The translations under genes and the position numbers were made by a program. A stretch of DNA of 64,000 nucleotides. Source: CAZGAH01 sp964523295 (GTDB lineage Bacteria > Desulfobacterota > Desulfovibrionia > Desulfovibrionales > Desulfovibrionaceae). The notes under the pieces were generated by a model, which saw nothing but the letters and a program-made list of their open reading frames with translations, was not told the origin of the DNA and did not search any database. This document shows, one piece after another, positions 44,113 through 55,844 of the stretch; positions within the stretch are counted from its first letter, which is position 1; each line of letters opens with the position of its first letter. The DNA lies in the NCBI GenBank assembly GCA_964523295.1, contig CAZGAH010000005.1:1-64000 (forward strand), read 5' to 3'.

Positions 44113-44793
44113 CTAGAAGCCCTCTTCCAAAGGCGGATTCACCAGCCAGGCGCCGTCGCGTCGGGACAGGGGGCTGGAGGTGGAGTCCGGGGCCAGGAAG
44201 ACCTGACGGCCGACGATACTGAGTCGCCCCCGGGACAACCACTGCAAGGCCTGGGGATAGATGCGATGCTCGAGGGCCAGGATGCGCTGTCCGAGCGTGC
44301 CGGCGACGTCGTCCTGCTGCGCGGGCACTGCTGCCTGAATGATGACCGGCCCGTTGTCCATGACCTCGTTGACGAAGTGTACGGTGCAACCGGAGAGGCG
44401 CACCCCGTAGCTGGCAGCGTCGCGCTGTCCGTGGGTTCCGGGGAAACTGGGCAGCAGGGCCGGATGGATGTTCAGGATGCGCTCGGGGAAGGCCTGAAGA
44501 AACTCCGGAGTCAACATGCGCATGAACCCGGCCAGGGCTACGGTATCGGCGCCTGCCTCCCGGATGGCGTCGACGAGCACGGCGTCGAAGGCCTCGCGGG
44601 AGGGATAGTCCTGATGTGCGACCGCCCGGGTCGGGATGCCATGCCGGCGCGCCCGCTCCAGGCCGAAGGCCTCGGGGTTGTTGGAGAGGACGATGCTGAT
44701 TCTGGCGTCGAGCGTGCCAGCCTCGATCCTGTCGATCATGGACTGCAGATTCGAGCCCGAGCCGGAGACGAGCACGGCGAGTGCGAGCGGCAT
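44113..44793 (-). CDS. purN: Phosphoribosylglycinamide formyltransferase
   Basis: Folate-dependent GAR transformylase of purine synthesis. It shows VLVSGSGSNLQSMID (phosphate loop), the catalytic triad region LNIHPALLPSFPGTHGQRDA (Asn, His), and the Asp motif VMDNGPVIIQAAVP. The 226 residues are slightly longer than usual because of a C-terminal tail (about 190-226). GGGGG lies five bases before the ATG. It follows cobA-hemD by 67 bases and is followed by a strong hairpin. Confidence 0.95.
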   Translation of the reverse strand: MPLALAVLVSGSGSNLQSMIDRIEAGTLDARISIVLSNNPEAFGLERARRHGIPTRAVAHQDYPSREAFDAVLVDAIREAGADTVALAGFMRMLTPEFLQAFPERILNIHPALLPSFPGTHGQRDAASYGVRLSGCTVHFVNEVMDNGPVIIQAAVPAQQDDVAGTLGQRILALEHRIYPQALQWLSRGRLSIVGRQVFLAPDSTSSPLSRRDGAWLVNPPLEEGF

Positions 44794-44860
44794 GGTTTCC
44801 CCCTGGCCGCATTCCGCGACCGCTGGATCATTTCATCCGGGCGCTTCCCGCAGCTGGCGG

Positions 44861-46372
44861 TCAGCTCCCTATGGCCCCGGCGATGGCGGAGACCAGAGCC
44901 GGAATGGTGTACTCGGCGGGCTGGATGTCGGCGGTAAAGCCGTGCCGCTCGAGCGTGGCCGCGGTAACCGGTCCGATGCAGGCGAGCTTGAGGCCCGGGC
45001 GCAGGTCCTCGATGCGCGCCGACGGCACCAGGGCGAAAAAATTATCCACGGTAGAAGAGCTGGCAAAGGTCAGACAATCGACCTCGCCGGCGTCCAGCCG
45101 CTTCAGGAAATCCTCCACGCCTGCCTTGGCCGGGAGCGTTTCGTAGACCGGGATGACGTCCACCTTGGCCCCGGCCTGACGCAGCTCCTCGGGGAGCAGT
45201 TCGCGGGCCAGTCTGGCGCGCGGCACGAGTACCCGCTTGCCGGCGACGCCGCGCTCCAGCAGTCCCGAGACCACGTGCTCGGCCACGTACTTGTCCGGCA
45301 CGAAGTCGGCCCTGATGCCGCGGTCCTTGAGCGCGGCCGCAGTGGCCGGACCGATGGCCGCCACCTCCAGGCCGCCGAAGACGCGGGCATCCAGCCCGAT
45401 TTCATCGAGCTGGCGGAAGAAATGGCTGACGCCGTTGACCGAGGTAAAAATCACCCAGTCGTAGCGCTGCAAACCGAGGATGGCGGTTTCCAGCTCGGCG
45501 TAATCGTCCAGGGGCTCGATTCGGATGGTCGGGAACTGCAGGCAGCAGGCGCCCAGTTCCTCCAGCTGCGTGGCGAGTTCGCTGGCCTGCTCGCGCGACC
45601 GCGTGACCACGACGCCCTTGCCCAGCAACGGCTTCTTTTCGAACACGTTGAGCGTTTCGCGCAGACGCACGACCTGGCCGACGACAACGAGCGACGGGGC
45701 CTTGAAACCGAGTCGCCCGGCCTCGGCCGCGACCTTGTCCAGCGTGGACACGAGCACGCGCTGGCGGCAGGTGGTCCCCCAGCGGATGACCGCGACCGGC
45801 ATATCCGGGGCCATGCCCGCGGCCTGAAGATTGGCGGTGATCTCGGGCAGGTTCTTCATGCCCATGAAAAAGACCAGCGTTGAGGCACTGCGGGCCAGAG
45901 CGTTCCAGTCGTGCGCGCTCGAGGCCTTGCCGGGGTCCTCGTGCCCGGTGATGAAGCTTACGCTGGAGGCGTAGCGGCGATGCGTCAGCGGGATGCCGGC
46001 GTAGGCCGGAGCAGCGACCGCCGAGGTCACGCCGGGCACGACCTCGAACTCCAGGCCCGCGGCCACCAGATCCTCGGCCTCCTCGGCGCCGCGACCGAAA
46101 ACATAGGGATCGCCGCCCTTGAGCCGGGCCACTGTCTTGCCCGAGCGCACCTTTTCCACGAGCAGGTTGTTGATCTTGTCCTGCGTAAGGGTATGGTCGC
46201 CCCCCTGCTTGCCCACGTAGATAATCTCCGCGTCGGGCCGGCAGTGCCGGAGCAACGCGGGGCTGGCCAGATAGTCGTAAACGACAACATCTGCCGTCTC
46301 CAGCACGGCCTTGGCCTTCAGGGTCAGCAGCCCGGGGTCGCCAGGCCCCGCTCCCAAGAGATAAACCTTCAT
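44861..46372 (-). CDS. cobA-hemD: Uroporphyrinogen-III C-methyltransferase / uroporphyrinogen-III synthase fusion
   Basis: A bifunctional 503-residue enzyme. The N-terminal half is SUMT (VYLLGAGPGDPGLLTLKA, GDPYVFGRGAEEAE, PGVTSAVAAPAYAGIPLTHR), which makes precorrin-2. The C-terminal half from about residue 250 (GKGVVVTRSREQASEL to the end) is uroporphyrinogen-III synthase. Thus one protein closes the tetrapyrrole ring and methylates it, leading to siroheme, cobalamin and alternative heme. GGAG lies five bases before the ATG. It is followed by purN. Such fusions are known in Desulfovibrio and clostridia. Siroheme is essential to a sulfate reducer. Confidence 0.94.
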   Translation of the reverse strand: MKVYLLGAGPGDPGLLTLKAKAVLETADVVVYDYLASPALLRHCRPDAEIIYVGKQGGDHTLTQDKINNLLVEKVRSGKTVARLKGGDPYVFGRGAEEAEDLVAAGLEFEVVPGVTSAVAAPAYAGIPLTHRRYASSVSFITGHEDPGKASSAHDWNALARSASTLVFFMGMKNLPEITANLQAAGMAPDMPVAVIRWGTTCRQRVLVSTLDKVAAEAGRLGFKAPSLVVVGQVVRLRETLNVFEKKPLLGKGVVVTRSREQASELATQLEELGACCLQFPTIRIEPLDDYAELETAILGLQRYDWVIFTSVNGVSHFFRQLDEIGLDARVFGGLEVAAIGPATAAALKDRGIRADFVPDKYVAEHVVSGLLERGVAGKRVLVPRARLARELLPEELRQAGAKVDVIPVYETLPAKAGVEDFLKRLDAGEVDCLTFASSSTVDNFFALVPSARIEDLRPGLKLACIGPVTAATLERHGFTADIQPAEYTIPALVSAIAGAIGS

Positions 46373-46453
46373 GCAGTCTCCATGACGGCCGCAACGGGCC
46401 TGCCGGCGCCATGCCGGATGTGGTGGACGAAGTGCTCCCGACGTGTCGCAGCC

Positions 46454-46903
46454 CTAGGGATAGCGGTGTTTGCCTCGGCAGGCTTCAAAAAACGCCTCCA
46501 CGCCCTGGGCACGCATAATGTCGTTGTTCCGCCGCCAGACCGCCTCGAGCTGCGGCGGGAATCCAGTCCGGGAGCAGGGAAATTCCCTGCACTGAAAGCA
46601 GAAGTCCACGTTCTTTTCCTTCACGCAACGTGTCACGCGACAGCCCTTGAACAGGCAGCCACCAGCCCGGCAGCCCGGGCAGGCGCCTTTGGAGAGGAAA
46701 TCCAGGAATTCCTTGAAGTGCGCGTAGCGCTCGAACACGGGCTCCATGTGCCGGAACCGCTCGGCGTAGGTGGTGAAATTGGGTCCAAGCAGCTCCGACA
46801 ACGCCTTGGCGTGCGCGCTGATCGCCCCCTCCGCGCGCGCCAGACAGGTGCTGCAATCAAGCCCGCAGGGGGCGAGAATGGCGAAAATGTCCTCGTAATC
46901 CAT
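46454..46903 (-). CDS. DUF3795 cysteine-rich protein
   Basis: A 149-residue DUF3795-type protein with many cysteines in metal-binding-like pairs: APCGLDCSTC at the N-terminus, GACPGCRAGGC, CRVTRCVKEK and FCFQCREFPC. A zinc or iron-sulfur ligand role is likely, but the function is unknown. It starts 3 bases after the nitroreductase stop, so the two are translationally linked. Confidence 0.82.
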   Translation of the reverse strand: MDYEDIFAILAPCGLDCSTCLARAEGAISAHAKALSELLGPNFTTYAERFRHMEPVFERYAHFKEFLDFLSKGACPGCRAGGCLFKGCRVTRCVKEKNVDFCFQCREFPCSRTGFPPQLEAVWRRNNDIMRAQGVEAFFEACRGKHRYP

Positions 46904-46906
46904 CGT

Positions 46907-47710
46907 CTATATCCACCGCACGCGGGCCGGCAATCGGGCGGGAATGCGCGCGATCCGGTAGCGCGGATGTCCCAGCATGAGCGCGGCGAAGACCTTGTGC
47001 CCGTCGGGGATGTTTAACGCATCGAGCAGTGGGGCATGTCCGGCCGAGGCGGCCATGATCAGCATCCCGGCCCAGCAGGCGCCCAGGCCGTGCGTGTGAA
47101 TGAGCAGCTCCAGCCAGGTCCCGGCGATAACGCAGTCCATCTGGCTGGACCCGACGCCGGCGTCCGCGTGGGCGACAATCACGTGCGGCGCGCCACGCAA
47201 AATCATGTCCTTGCCCTGATCCCAGGCAGCGACCAGGCCCGGGAAAACGTTGTTCTGCTGCAGCCAGTCCTTGATCAATCCGGCCAGTTGCCTGGTGGAC
47301 TGTGCCGACCCGCTCACCAGCCAGTGTACGGGCTGGTGATTGAGTCCCGAAGGCGCGTAGCGGACAACATCAAGCAGTCCGTCGATGACGGCGCGCTCCA
47401 CGGGCTTGTCCTTGAAGCTGCGTACGGAGCGGCGGGTCTCGAACAGTGCTGTCAGGGCCTCCGGGCCGGGCTGGATATCGCGCCGTACGGGCCGGCAATC
47501 GTCCGGCGCGAGCGGGTGGCTGCCGGTCAGGCTGAGCGCGCCGTGGGGGCAATAGGCGACGCAGTGGCCGCAGGCGGCGCAGAAGGCCTCGGCGCCGGGC
47601 ACGGCCTGAGGCAGTCCCTCGGCGTCGGGCTGAATCAATCCGAGCGGACACTCCGCGCTGCAGATACCGTCGCGCGTGCAGCGCTGCGGATCAACGGTAA
47701 TCAAGGACAT
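46907..47710 (-). CDS. Ferredoxin-nitroreductase fusion
   Basis: A 267-residue protein with an N-terminal 2x[4Fe-4S] ferredoxin domain (CTRDGICSAECPLGLI and CAACGHCVAYCPHGAL, about residues 11-60). An FMN nitroreductase domain follows (TRRSVRSFKDKPV, RYAPSGLNHQPVHWLV, and GLGACWAG-type C-terminal region). AAGGAG lies five bases before the ATG at 47710. The frame extends to 47809 without support. It is the first gene of a group with DUF3795 and cobA-hemD. The substrate is unknown. Confidence 0.9.
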   Translation of the reverse strand: MSLITVDPQRCTRDGICSAECPLGLIQPDAEGLPQAVPGAEAFCAACGHCVAYCPHGALSLTGSHPLAPDDCRPVRRDIQPGPEALTALFETRRSVRSFKDKPVERAVIDGLLDVVRYAPSGLNHQPVHWLVSGSAQSTRQLAGLIKDWLQQNNVFPGLVAAWDQGKDMILRGAPHVIVAHADAGVGSSQMDCVIAGTWLELLIHTHGLGACWAGMLIMAASAGHAPLLDALNIPDGHKVFAALMLGHPRYRIARIPARLPARVRWI

Positions 47711-47858
47711 AGCGACTCCTTGCGTAGTTTGCTTGCCGACGGCCAACCCTGCACTGCGGACGCGGCAGTTCCTCCCTGCCGGAACGAAGGGCCGTCCGCA
47801 ACGGGTCATGCAGTCGGGTCAGGCAATCGGGCCTGGGGTTTATCAAGCGCGTGCGGTC

Positions 47859-48983
47859 CTATCGTTTTTCCACCGAAAGATCAACCGAGTCGAGGTATAT
47901 GGCCTGAACGACGATTTTGTAGTCCCCGAGGTACAGCTCGTCACCGGCCATCCGGCCCGCGAACCGGAACGCAGGACGCCCAGGGATTTCCAGGGCAATA
48001 TCCACGTTGCTGTAGTTGAACCCGGCTACGGTAATCGTGATCCCACCGTCGATGCGCTGCGCCGGGTGCTCGCGTGACAGCACATAGAGTCCGTCGCCGC
48101 GCTGTTCCGGCGACGCGGGCGAAGCCGGAGCGCCCGGTCGGACCGGCGGCGTCAGGGCTGCGATCTCCTGTCTGACCCGCGCATCGGGCGGAAGCGCCTC
48201 CGACGGGCCGGTCGCGGCGGGAACCGTCGCCTGCGCCGGGGATGCCGGAGCGGCCGGGGTCGCGGCTGGTTCCGGTGTCGGGGCCGAAGCCGGGGCCGGT
48301 GCGGGCGCCGGTGTCGGAGACTGAGTCGGAGCGGGCGCCGGTGTCGGAGCCTGAGCTGGAGCGGGCGCCGGTGTCGGGGCCTGAGCTGGAGCGGGCGCCG
48401 GAGCCGGAGACTGAGCTGGCGAGTGCGCTGGAACCGGAGCCGGCGTTGACGCCGGTGCGGTCCTGGGCGCCGTGGTTTTCGCCGGCAGTCGCGGCGTCCG
48501 TTCGGCCGGGGCGGTGGTTGGAGTCGTGGCGCCAGGGTGCGGCAGGGGCGGAATCGTTGGCCTGGACGGACTCGAGGCCGCGGGCGAACTCACAGACTGT
48601 TGTGCGGCCGCGTCCTCCTGTCTGGCCCCGGCATCCTGCCTGGACGTAACGTCGCGCCGCATCGTGTGCTCTTTTTTCGCCGGGGAAGCCTGTTCTTTTT
48701 TCTCCGGTGCCGACGGCGGCGACGCGTGGGGAACAGCCGGGGACGCGGTCGCTGTCCGCTCCCGTCCGGCATTGCCGGACTCGCTGTCCCCGGGCAGGAC
48801 CCTGGTCTTCATGGTCTGGTGCTGCTGCGTCATGCTTACAGCTGCCGAGTCCGTCACCCGCGGCTCGGGCTGAAGAACGATGGTCCCGGTCCGCAGGACA
48901 TCCTCGTTGAAAAAATACCCAAGGCTCATAACGAGCGCCAGGACGGCAAGACCGACGTAAATGAGATTCGGGCCGAATTTCAT
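47859..48983 (-). CDS. Anchored protein with Pro/Ala repeat linker
   Basis: A 374-residue membrane-anchored protein. One N-terminal helix (about 6-25, YVGLAVLALVMSLGYFF) is followed by a long Pro/Ala/Thr-rich, disordered linker (about 75-290). A small C-terminal domain (about 300-374) contains DGGITITVAGFNYSNVDIAL and ends in DLSVEKR. The linker contains four 30-bp tandem repeats (48301-48420). The start is ATG 48983 or a TTG six bases upstream. No family is recognised. A TonB-like spanning protein is one thought, but no TonB domain is seen. Confidence 0.65.
   Translation of the reverse strand: MKFGPNLIYVGLAVLALVMSLGYFFNEDVLRTGTIVLQPEPRVTDSAAVSMTQQHQTMKTRVLPGDSESGNAGRERTATASPAVPHASPPSAPEKKEQASPAKKEHTMRRDVTSRQDAGARQEDAAAQQSVSSPAASSPSRPTIPPLPHPGATTPTTAPAERTPRLPAKTTAPRTAPASTPAPVPAHSPAQSPAPAPAPAQAPTPAPAPAQAPTPAPAPTQSPTPAPAPAPASAPTPEPAATPAAPASPAQATVPAATGPSEALPPDARVRQEIAALTPPVRPGAPASPASPEQRGDGLYVLSREHPAQRIDGGITITVAGFNYSNVDIALEIPGRPAFRFAGRMAGDELYLGDYKIVVQAIYLDSVDLSVEKR
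48301..48420. repeat. Four 30-bp tandem repeats within coding linker
   Basis: Four consecutive 30-base units beginning GCGGGCGCCGG, with few differences, encode ten-residue Pro/Ala blocks such as SPTPAPAPAQ on the minus strand. Such arrays change copy number by slippage, so linker length may vary among strains. Confidence 0.85.
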
Positions 48984-49116
48984 GAACAAGGCAATCCTTC
49001 TCGGAAGTGATGCCGGATAATGTACTTTTCCGCAGGGTCTGACAAGCGCGTTGTTGCCTCTTGTTGCCTGTTGCTGCCTGTTTGTCCCCTGCGCGGCACC
49101 GAACAGCTATTTTCCG

Positions 49117-49130
49117 GGCAACGCGTTGCC
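49117..49130. repeat. 14-bp perfect palindrome downstream of valS
   Basis: GGCAACGCGTTGCC is its own reverse complement, 27 bases after the valS stop. No T-tract follows on the valS strand, so a terminator is doubtful. Three short direct repeats of TGTTGCCT-type occur nearby (49051-49082). Confidence 0.4.
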
Positions 49131-49156
49131 GACAGCGAGCGACCGGTCCGGCCGGT

Positions 49157-51829
<2,673 letters not shown>

Positions 51830-52043
51830 GATTCGCTCCGTTGCTCGATGTCTGTTCGCAGCGCCGGCGACAGGCGTGTGCCGGCGGCGTTTCTGTTGTC
51901 GGTTGCGGGGCCAGGGGCTTCGAACCAGCTCTGACCTCCGTCCCTGTACCGTGTCCCGGCTGCGGGAACCTGACGCCTCCGTCTTGCGCGCGGCGTCCGC
52001 TGCTGGTAGCAGGGTTCGACGCAGCACACGGGACGGGAGGCGA

Positions 52044-53348
52044 ATGGCGGACGTATACGTGCTCTGGGACGAGTCGCATATCTGGGGCCTGCTGGCTTGG
52101 CGCGCCGTCCGGGCCATGGGGTTTCCCTGCCGTCTGGTCCGGGCAGCAGACATAGCGCAAGGATTGCTTTCAGGCAAGCCGCCGGGCGTTCTCGTCGCTC
52201 CGGGCGGCGTAGCGCGGCGCAAGGCGGACAGACTCGGTCGGCCGGGTCTGGAGGCCGTCCGCGCCTTTGTCCGCTCCGGCGGCGCCTACCTGGGGTTCTG
52301 CGGCGGCGCCGGACTGGGCCTGACCGGCCCGCACGGCCTGGCCCTGTGCCCCTGGCGACGCGCGGCATTGAAGGATCGGCTGCTGCATCTCGTGAGCGGG
52401 CACATTCACGTCCAGGTCACGGCCGGGCATCCGCTCGCGCCGGCCAATCCGCCAAATGCCCCGTCAGGCGCCCCGCCGACCGACATCCTGGCACCGGTCT
52501 GGTGGCCGGCGCGCTTCGAGCCCGAGTCTGACGACGTCGACGTCCTCGCCGCCTATACCGTTCCCGGCCCCGACTTCTACATCGCCGATCTGCCGCTGGC
52601 GCATCTCCCCGAGGGTACGTTCGCCGCCTGGGCCACGCGCTACGACATCCACCTGCGGCCGTCCTTCCTGGCCGGCCAGCCCTGCGTCGTATACGGGCGA
52701 TCGGGCAGCGGCCGCTACGTGCTCAGCTACGCGCACCTCGAAACGCCGCAATCGCCGCAGGCCAATGCCTGGCTGCGGCATATCCTGTCCGTGCTCTCCG
52801 GAGAGCCCGCCGGGACCGGAGACATGGTCCCGGTCTGGGACCTGAGCGACGCTGACTGGACCTGGAAGGAACCTTGCCTGCTACGCGCGCACGCCGCGCT
52901 CGAGGCGCTGCTGCGACTCGGTCAGGAGCACTTTCTGCTGTTCGACCGCAACCCCTGGCTGCTGGGCTGGCGCGCCGGCATTCCGGGGGCAAGCCTGAAC
53001 AACCTGCGCTCGCTGCTCCACCAGGCCCTGCACAGTCCGCCAACACCGGCGGCCCGCTCCTGGCTGCGTGCCCAGGGTCAGCACTTCGTCGCAGCCATGG
53101 ACCGCTTCTGCGACGAGGCCCGCGCCTATCTGCTGGCGGAACGCCTGGCCATGACCCTGGCCAGCAGCCATCCGGACGCCGTCTCGCGCCATACCCTGGC
53201 ACAGCAGCGCACCCGGCTCTTTGGCAGCGCTATGGAACAGGGCGGGCTGTACGCCGCGTTGCTCGATACGCTCGACGAGACCATCTGGCGCCTGCTCTCC
53301 GCGACGCAACCCGAAGCCAGCCCGACAGGCGAATCATTCCAAGGCTAA
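52044..53348 (+). CDS. BPL_N / glutamine-amidotransferase-like domain protein
   Basis: A 434-residue protein with an N-terminal class I glutamine-amidotransferase-like domain of the biotin-protein-ligase N-terminal (BPL_N) type: VYVLWDESHIWGLLAW, VLVAPGGVARRKADRLG, and the nucleophile elbow GAYLGFCGGAGLGL (Cys at about 94). The second half (about 270-434) is helical and unassigned. The catalytic biotin-ligase domain is absent. GGGAGG precedes the ATG. It is divergent from valS, and its stop overlaps that of atpG by 3 bases. Function is unknown. Confidence 0.75.
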   Translation: MADVYVLWDESHIWGLLAWRAVRAMGFPCRLVRAADIAQGLLSGKPPGVLVAPGGVARRKADRLGRPGLEAVRAFVRSGGAYLGFCGGAGLGLTGPHGLALCPWRRAALKDRLLHLVSGHIHVQVTAGHPLAPANPPNAPSGAPPTDILAPVWWPARFEPESDDVDVLAAYTVPGPDFYIADLPLAHLPEGTFAAWATRYDIHLRPSFLAGQPCVVYGRSGSGRYVLSYAHLETPQSPQANAWLRHILSVLSGEPAGTGDMVPVWDLSDADWTWKEPCLLRAHAALEALLRLGQEHFLLFDRNPWLLGWRAGIPGASLNNLRSLLHQALHSPPTPAARSWLRAQGQHFVAAMDRFCDEARAYLLAERLAMTLASSHPDAVSRHTLAQQRTRLFGSAMEQGGLYAALLDTLDETIWRLLSATQPEASPTGESFQG

Positions 53349-54321
53349 CCTTCGGCACGCAGCAGCATCTCGAACCCGGCCACGACGTCAAAGAGTTCTC
53401 CGTCGATGCCGGTCTGGCGCAGATGATGATAACGACCGGTCAAATCCGCGAGCATGTCGCCGATGTTCTTTTCGGCGCGCTGCATCGCTGCCAGACGACA
53501 GGCGTTTTCACTGGCCAGCGACTCGGCGCAGGCCTGAAACAGCGCAACGAAGAGATACTCGCGAACGAGGCCCCGCAGTGTCCGGGCCGCGTCGCCAGCC
53601 GTCTCCGGCAGGACGTGCGTGGGCCAGGGCTGCGCGGACATTTCCCGGAACCAGCGCCCGTCCAGGGGCAACAGCTGCGTATGGTGCGGTTCATACTGCG
53701 CGCCGGAAACATGCCGGTTGTAGACAAGATGAACCGCCCGCTCCTGTCCCGTTGCGATCCAGTCCCGACCGCTGGTCAGGAGCAGGCCGACCAGCGCGGT
53801 AACGGCCTCGACCGTATTCGGGGATGAAAAACACTCCGCAGGGCGCCATCCGGCCTCATGCACGTGCGAGACGGTCCGCTCCCCCACGACCCGGACCGTC
53901 GTTGACGCAGGCAACGAACCCAGAACATGCTGCGCCAACCCCGCGACGCGCTCGTTGAACTGACCCACCAGCCCCTGGTCTGAACCGAAAACGACCGCAC
54001 CAATTGCACCCGAAACGGCTTGCCTTGTATTGTCTGCACCCAAGGGCGCCATACCTCTTTGCCNNNNNNNNNNACGAGCACCTCCGCGCCCGTGCCCGAT
54101 GCCTGCCGCCCTCCCGGGGGCTGAGTCCGCGTCATACCGGCCTCGCGCGCCGCGACCCCGAGACCCAAGCGCACGGTACGGGCATAGTCGGCCAGGGCCT
54201 GCACCGCCTGCTCGCAGTGGGCGATATTGGCCGCGGCCATGGCCTTCATGGCCTTGACGACCGAATAGAGATTGCCGGCGCTGTGGATTTTCCGCCGCAG
54301 GCTGGCGGTGGTCTCGCTCAT
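53345..54321 (-). CDS. atpG: N-type ATPase gamma subunit, interrupted by an assembly gap
   Basis: Central-stalk subunit of the alternate F1Fo ATPase. The N-terminal helix (MSETTASLRRKIHSAGNLYS, VVKAMKAMAAANI) is typical of gamma. GAVVFGSDQGLVGQFNERV and the terminal helix (NIGDMLADLTGRYHHLRQ) follow after the gap. The ten N at 54064-54073 shift the frame; a true gap of 2 modulo 3 bases would restore it, so the gene itself is probably intact. The start overlaps the atpA stop (ATGA). The stop overlaps that of the convergent BPL_N gene. Confidence 0.88.
54064..54073. other. Assembly gap inside atpG
   Basis: Ten N as placeholder in the gamma-subunit gene. Frames on the two sides differ by one base, so the true length is not ten. 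Confidence 0.9.
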
Positions 54322-55844
54322 TGCCAGTCCCTGGCGGCCGCGGCCAGCGCCGAGCGGACCATGTCAAGCAGGACGCCGCGGTCGTTTTCCTCCAGCGCGC
54401 CCTGCTCCAGCCGCCGGAGCAGCTCCCCGGAAAGCGTCCGCACCGCCTGCCGCACGACAAGCTCGGCCTCGGGCATCCGCTCGGGCGGCGTGGCCTCAAA
54501 GAGCTTTGCCGTCAGGGCCAGGAACACCGCCAGCTGTTCGCTCAACGGGACCGGGGCGAATTCCGGCTGCTGGAGGCAGGCCCGGATCCGGCGCCCGTGC
54601 TCGATGGTCGCGCGGCTGGCCTTGTCCAGGCGCACGCCGAAACGCAGGAAGGACTCCAGCTCCTCGAACTGCGCGTAGGCCAGCTTGAGGTCCCCGGCCA
54701 CGGCGCGCCAGGCCGGACGCTGGGCCTTGCCTCCGACGCGGGAGACGGATTTCCCCACGTCCACGGCGGGCAGAACGCCCAGCTGAAACAGCGTGGGCGA
54801 GAGCACAATCTGCCCGTCGGTTATGGAAATAAGATTCGTCGGAATATAGCCCGCCAGGTTCTGTTCCTCGGTCTCGACCACGGGCAGGGCCGTCAGCGAA
54901 CCACCGCCCCGCTCCGGCCGCAGATGCGTTGCCCGTTCAAGCAGCCGGGAATGAATGTAAAAAATGTCGCCCGGAAAGGCCTCCCGCCCGGGCGGACGGC
55001 GCAGGAGCAGGGACAGCTCCCGGTAAGCCCGCGCATGGTTGGTCAAATCGTCGTAAACGATGAGCACGTCCCTGCCCTGCTCCATAAAATATTCGGCCAC
55101 GCTCGTGGCGGCATAGGGGGCGACATAGGACAGTCCGGGCGGGTCGCTGCCCGCGGTGACGACCACGACGGTATAGGCCATGGCCCCCGCGTCCCGAAAC
55201 GTGGCCACGGCCTTAGCCGTGGCCGCGGCCCGCTGGCCGATGACGCAGTAGACGCAAAGCACGCCCTGGCCGCGCTGGTTCAGGATGGTGTCCACGGCGA
55301 TGGCGGACTTGCCGATCTGCCGGTCGCCCAGGATCAGTTCCCGCTGGCCGCGCCCGATGGGAATGAGCGCGTCGATGACCTTGATGCCGGTTTGCAGCGG
55401 CTCAGTAACCGGCGCGCGCTCCATGATGGCCGGGGCGGGACGCTCCACGGGCAGCCGCCCTTCCGCAAGGATCGGCCCCCGGTCGTCCAGCGGACGGCCG
55501 AGCGGATCGATGACGCGGCCGAGCAGTCCCTCGCCGACGGGCACGTCCATGACCCGCCCCGTGCGCTCCACCGTATCGCCGGCCTGGAGACGGGCATGAT
55601 TGTCGAGCAGCGCCACCCCGATTTCGCCAGGGTCGAGCGTGAAGGCGATGCCCGCGGCGCCTCCCGGAAAGACCAGCCGCTCGTCACAGCCAGTGCCAGG
55701 CAGGCCGGCGACCCGCGCAATGCCCGGCGCGACGCTACGTATGCTCCCTGTCTCGCGGGCAACGAGCGCGTACTCGAAAGAATCGCCGGCGCGTTGCAGT
55801 TGGTCGAAGCCGTGGCTCAGGACCTGCTCGAGCGCGTGCGTCAT
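54318..55844 (-). CDS. atpA: N-type ATPase alpha subunit
   Basis: Non-catalytic nucleotide-binding subunit, 508 residues. The P-loop reads GDRQIGKS at 173-180 (F-type consensus is GDRQTGKT), and GYIPTNLISITDGQIVLS and GLSYVAPYAATSVAEYF are recognisable. The N-terminus is shorter than in standard alpha subunits, as in N-type enzymes. Its ATG overlaps the atpF stop (ATGA), with GGAG five bases upstream. The Ile and Ser changes in the P-loop set it apart from the housekeeping enzyme. Confidence 0.93.
   Translation of the reverse strand: MTHALEQVLSHGFDQLQRAGDSFEYALVARETGSIRSVAPGIARVAGLPGTGCDERLVFPGGAAGIAFTLDPGEIGVALLDNHARLQAGDTVERTGRVMDVPVGEGLLGRVIDPLGRPLDDRGPILAEGRLPVERPAPAIMERAPVTEPLQTGIKVIDALIPIGRGQRELILGDRQIGKSAIAVDTILNQRGQGVLCVYCVIGQRAAATAKAVATFRDAGAMAYTVVVVTAGSDPPGLSYVAPYAATSVAEYFMEQGRDVLIVYDDLTNHARAYRELSLLLRRPPGREAFPGDIFYIHSRLLERATHLRPERGGGSLTALPVVETEEQNLAGYIPTNLISITDGQIVLSPTLFQLGVLPAVDVGKSVSRVGGKAQRPAWRAVAGDLKLAYAQFEELESFLRFGVRLDKASRATIEHGRRIRACLQQPEFAPVPLSEQLAVFLALTAKLFEATPPERMPEAELVVRQAVRTLSGELLRRLEQGALEENDRGVLLDMVRSALAAAARDWQ

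Noticed and set aside
49117..49130. valS terminator at the 14-bp palindrome
   Set aside because: No T-tract follows on the valS strand and the loop would be absent in a perfect palindrome.
51830..52222. Long N-terminal extension of valS
   Set aside because: The family start MPRIELSKGYEP is at 51829 with a ribosome binding site. The upstream residues are Arg-rich shadow sequence of the divergent gene region.
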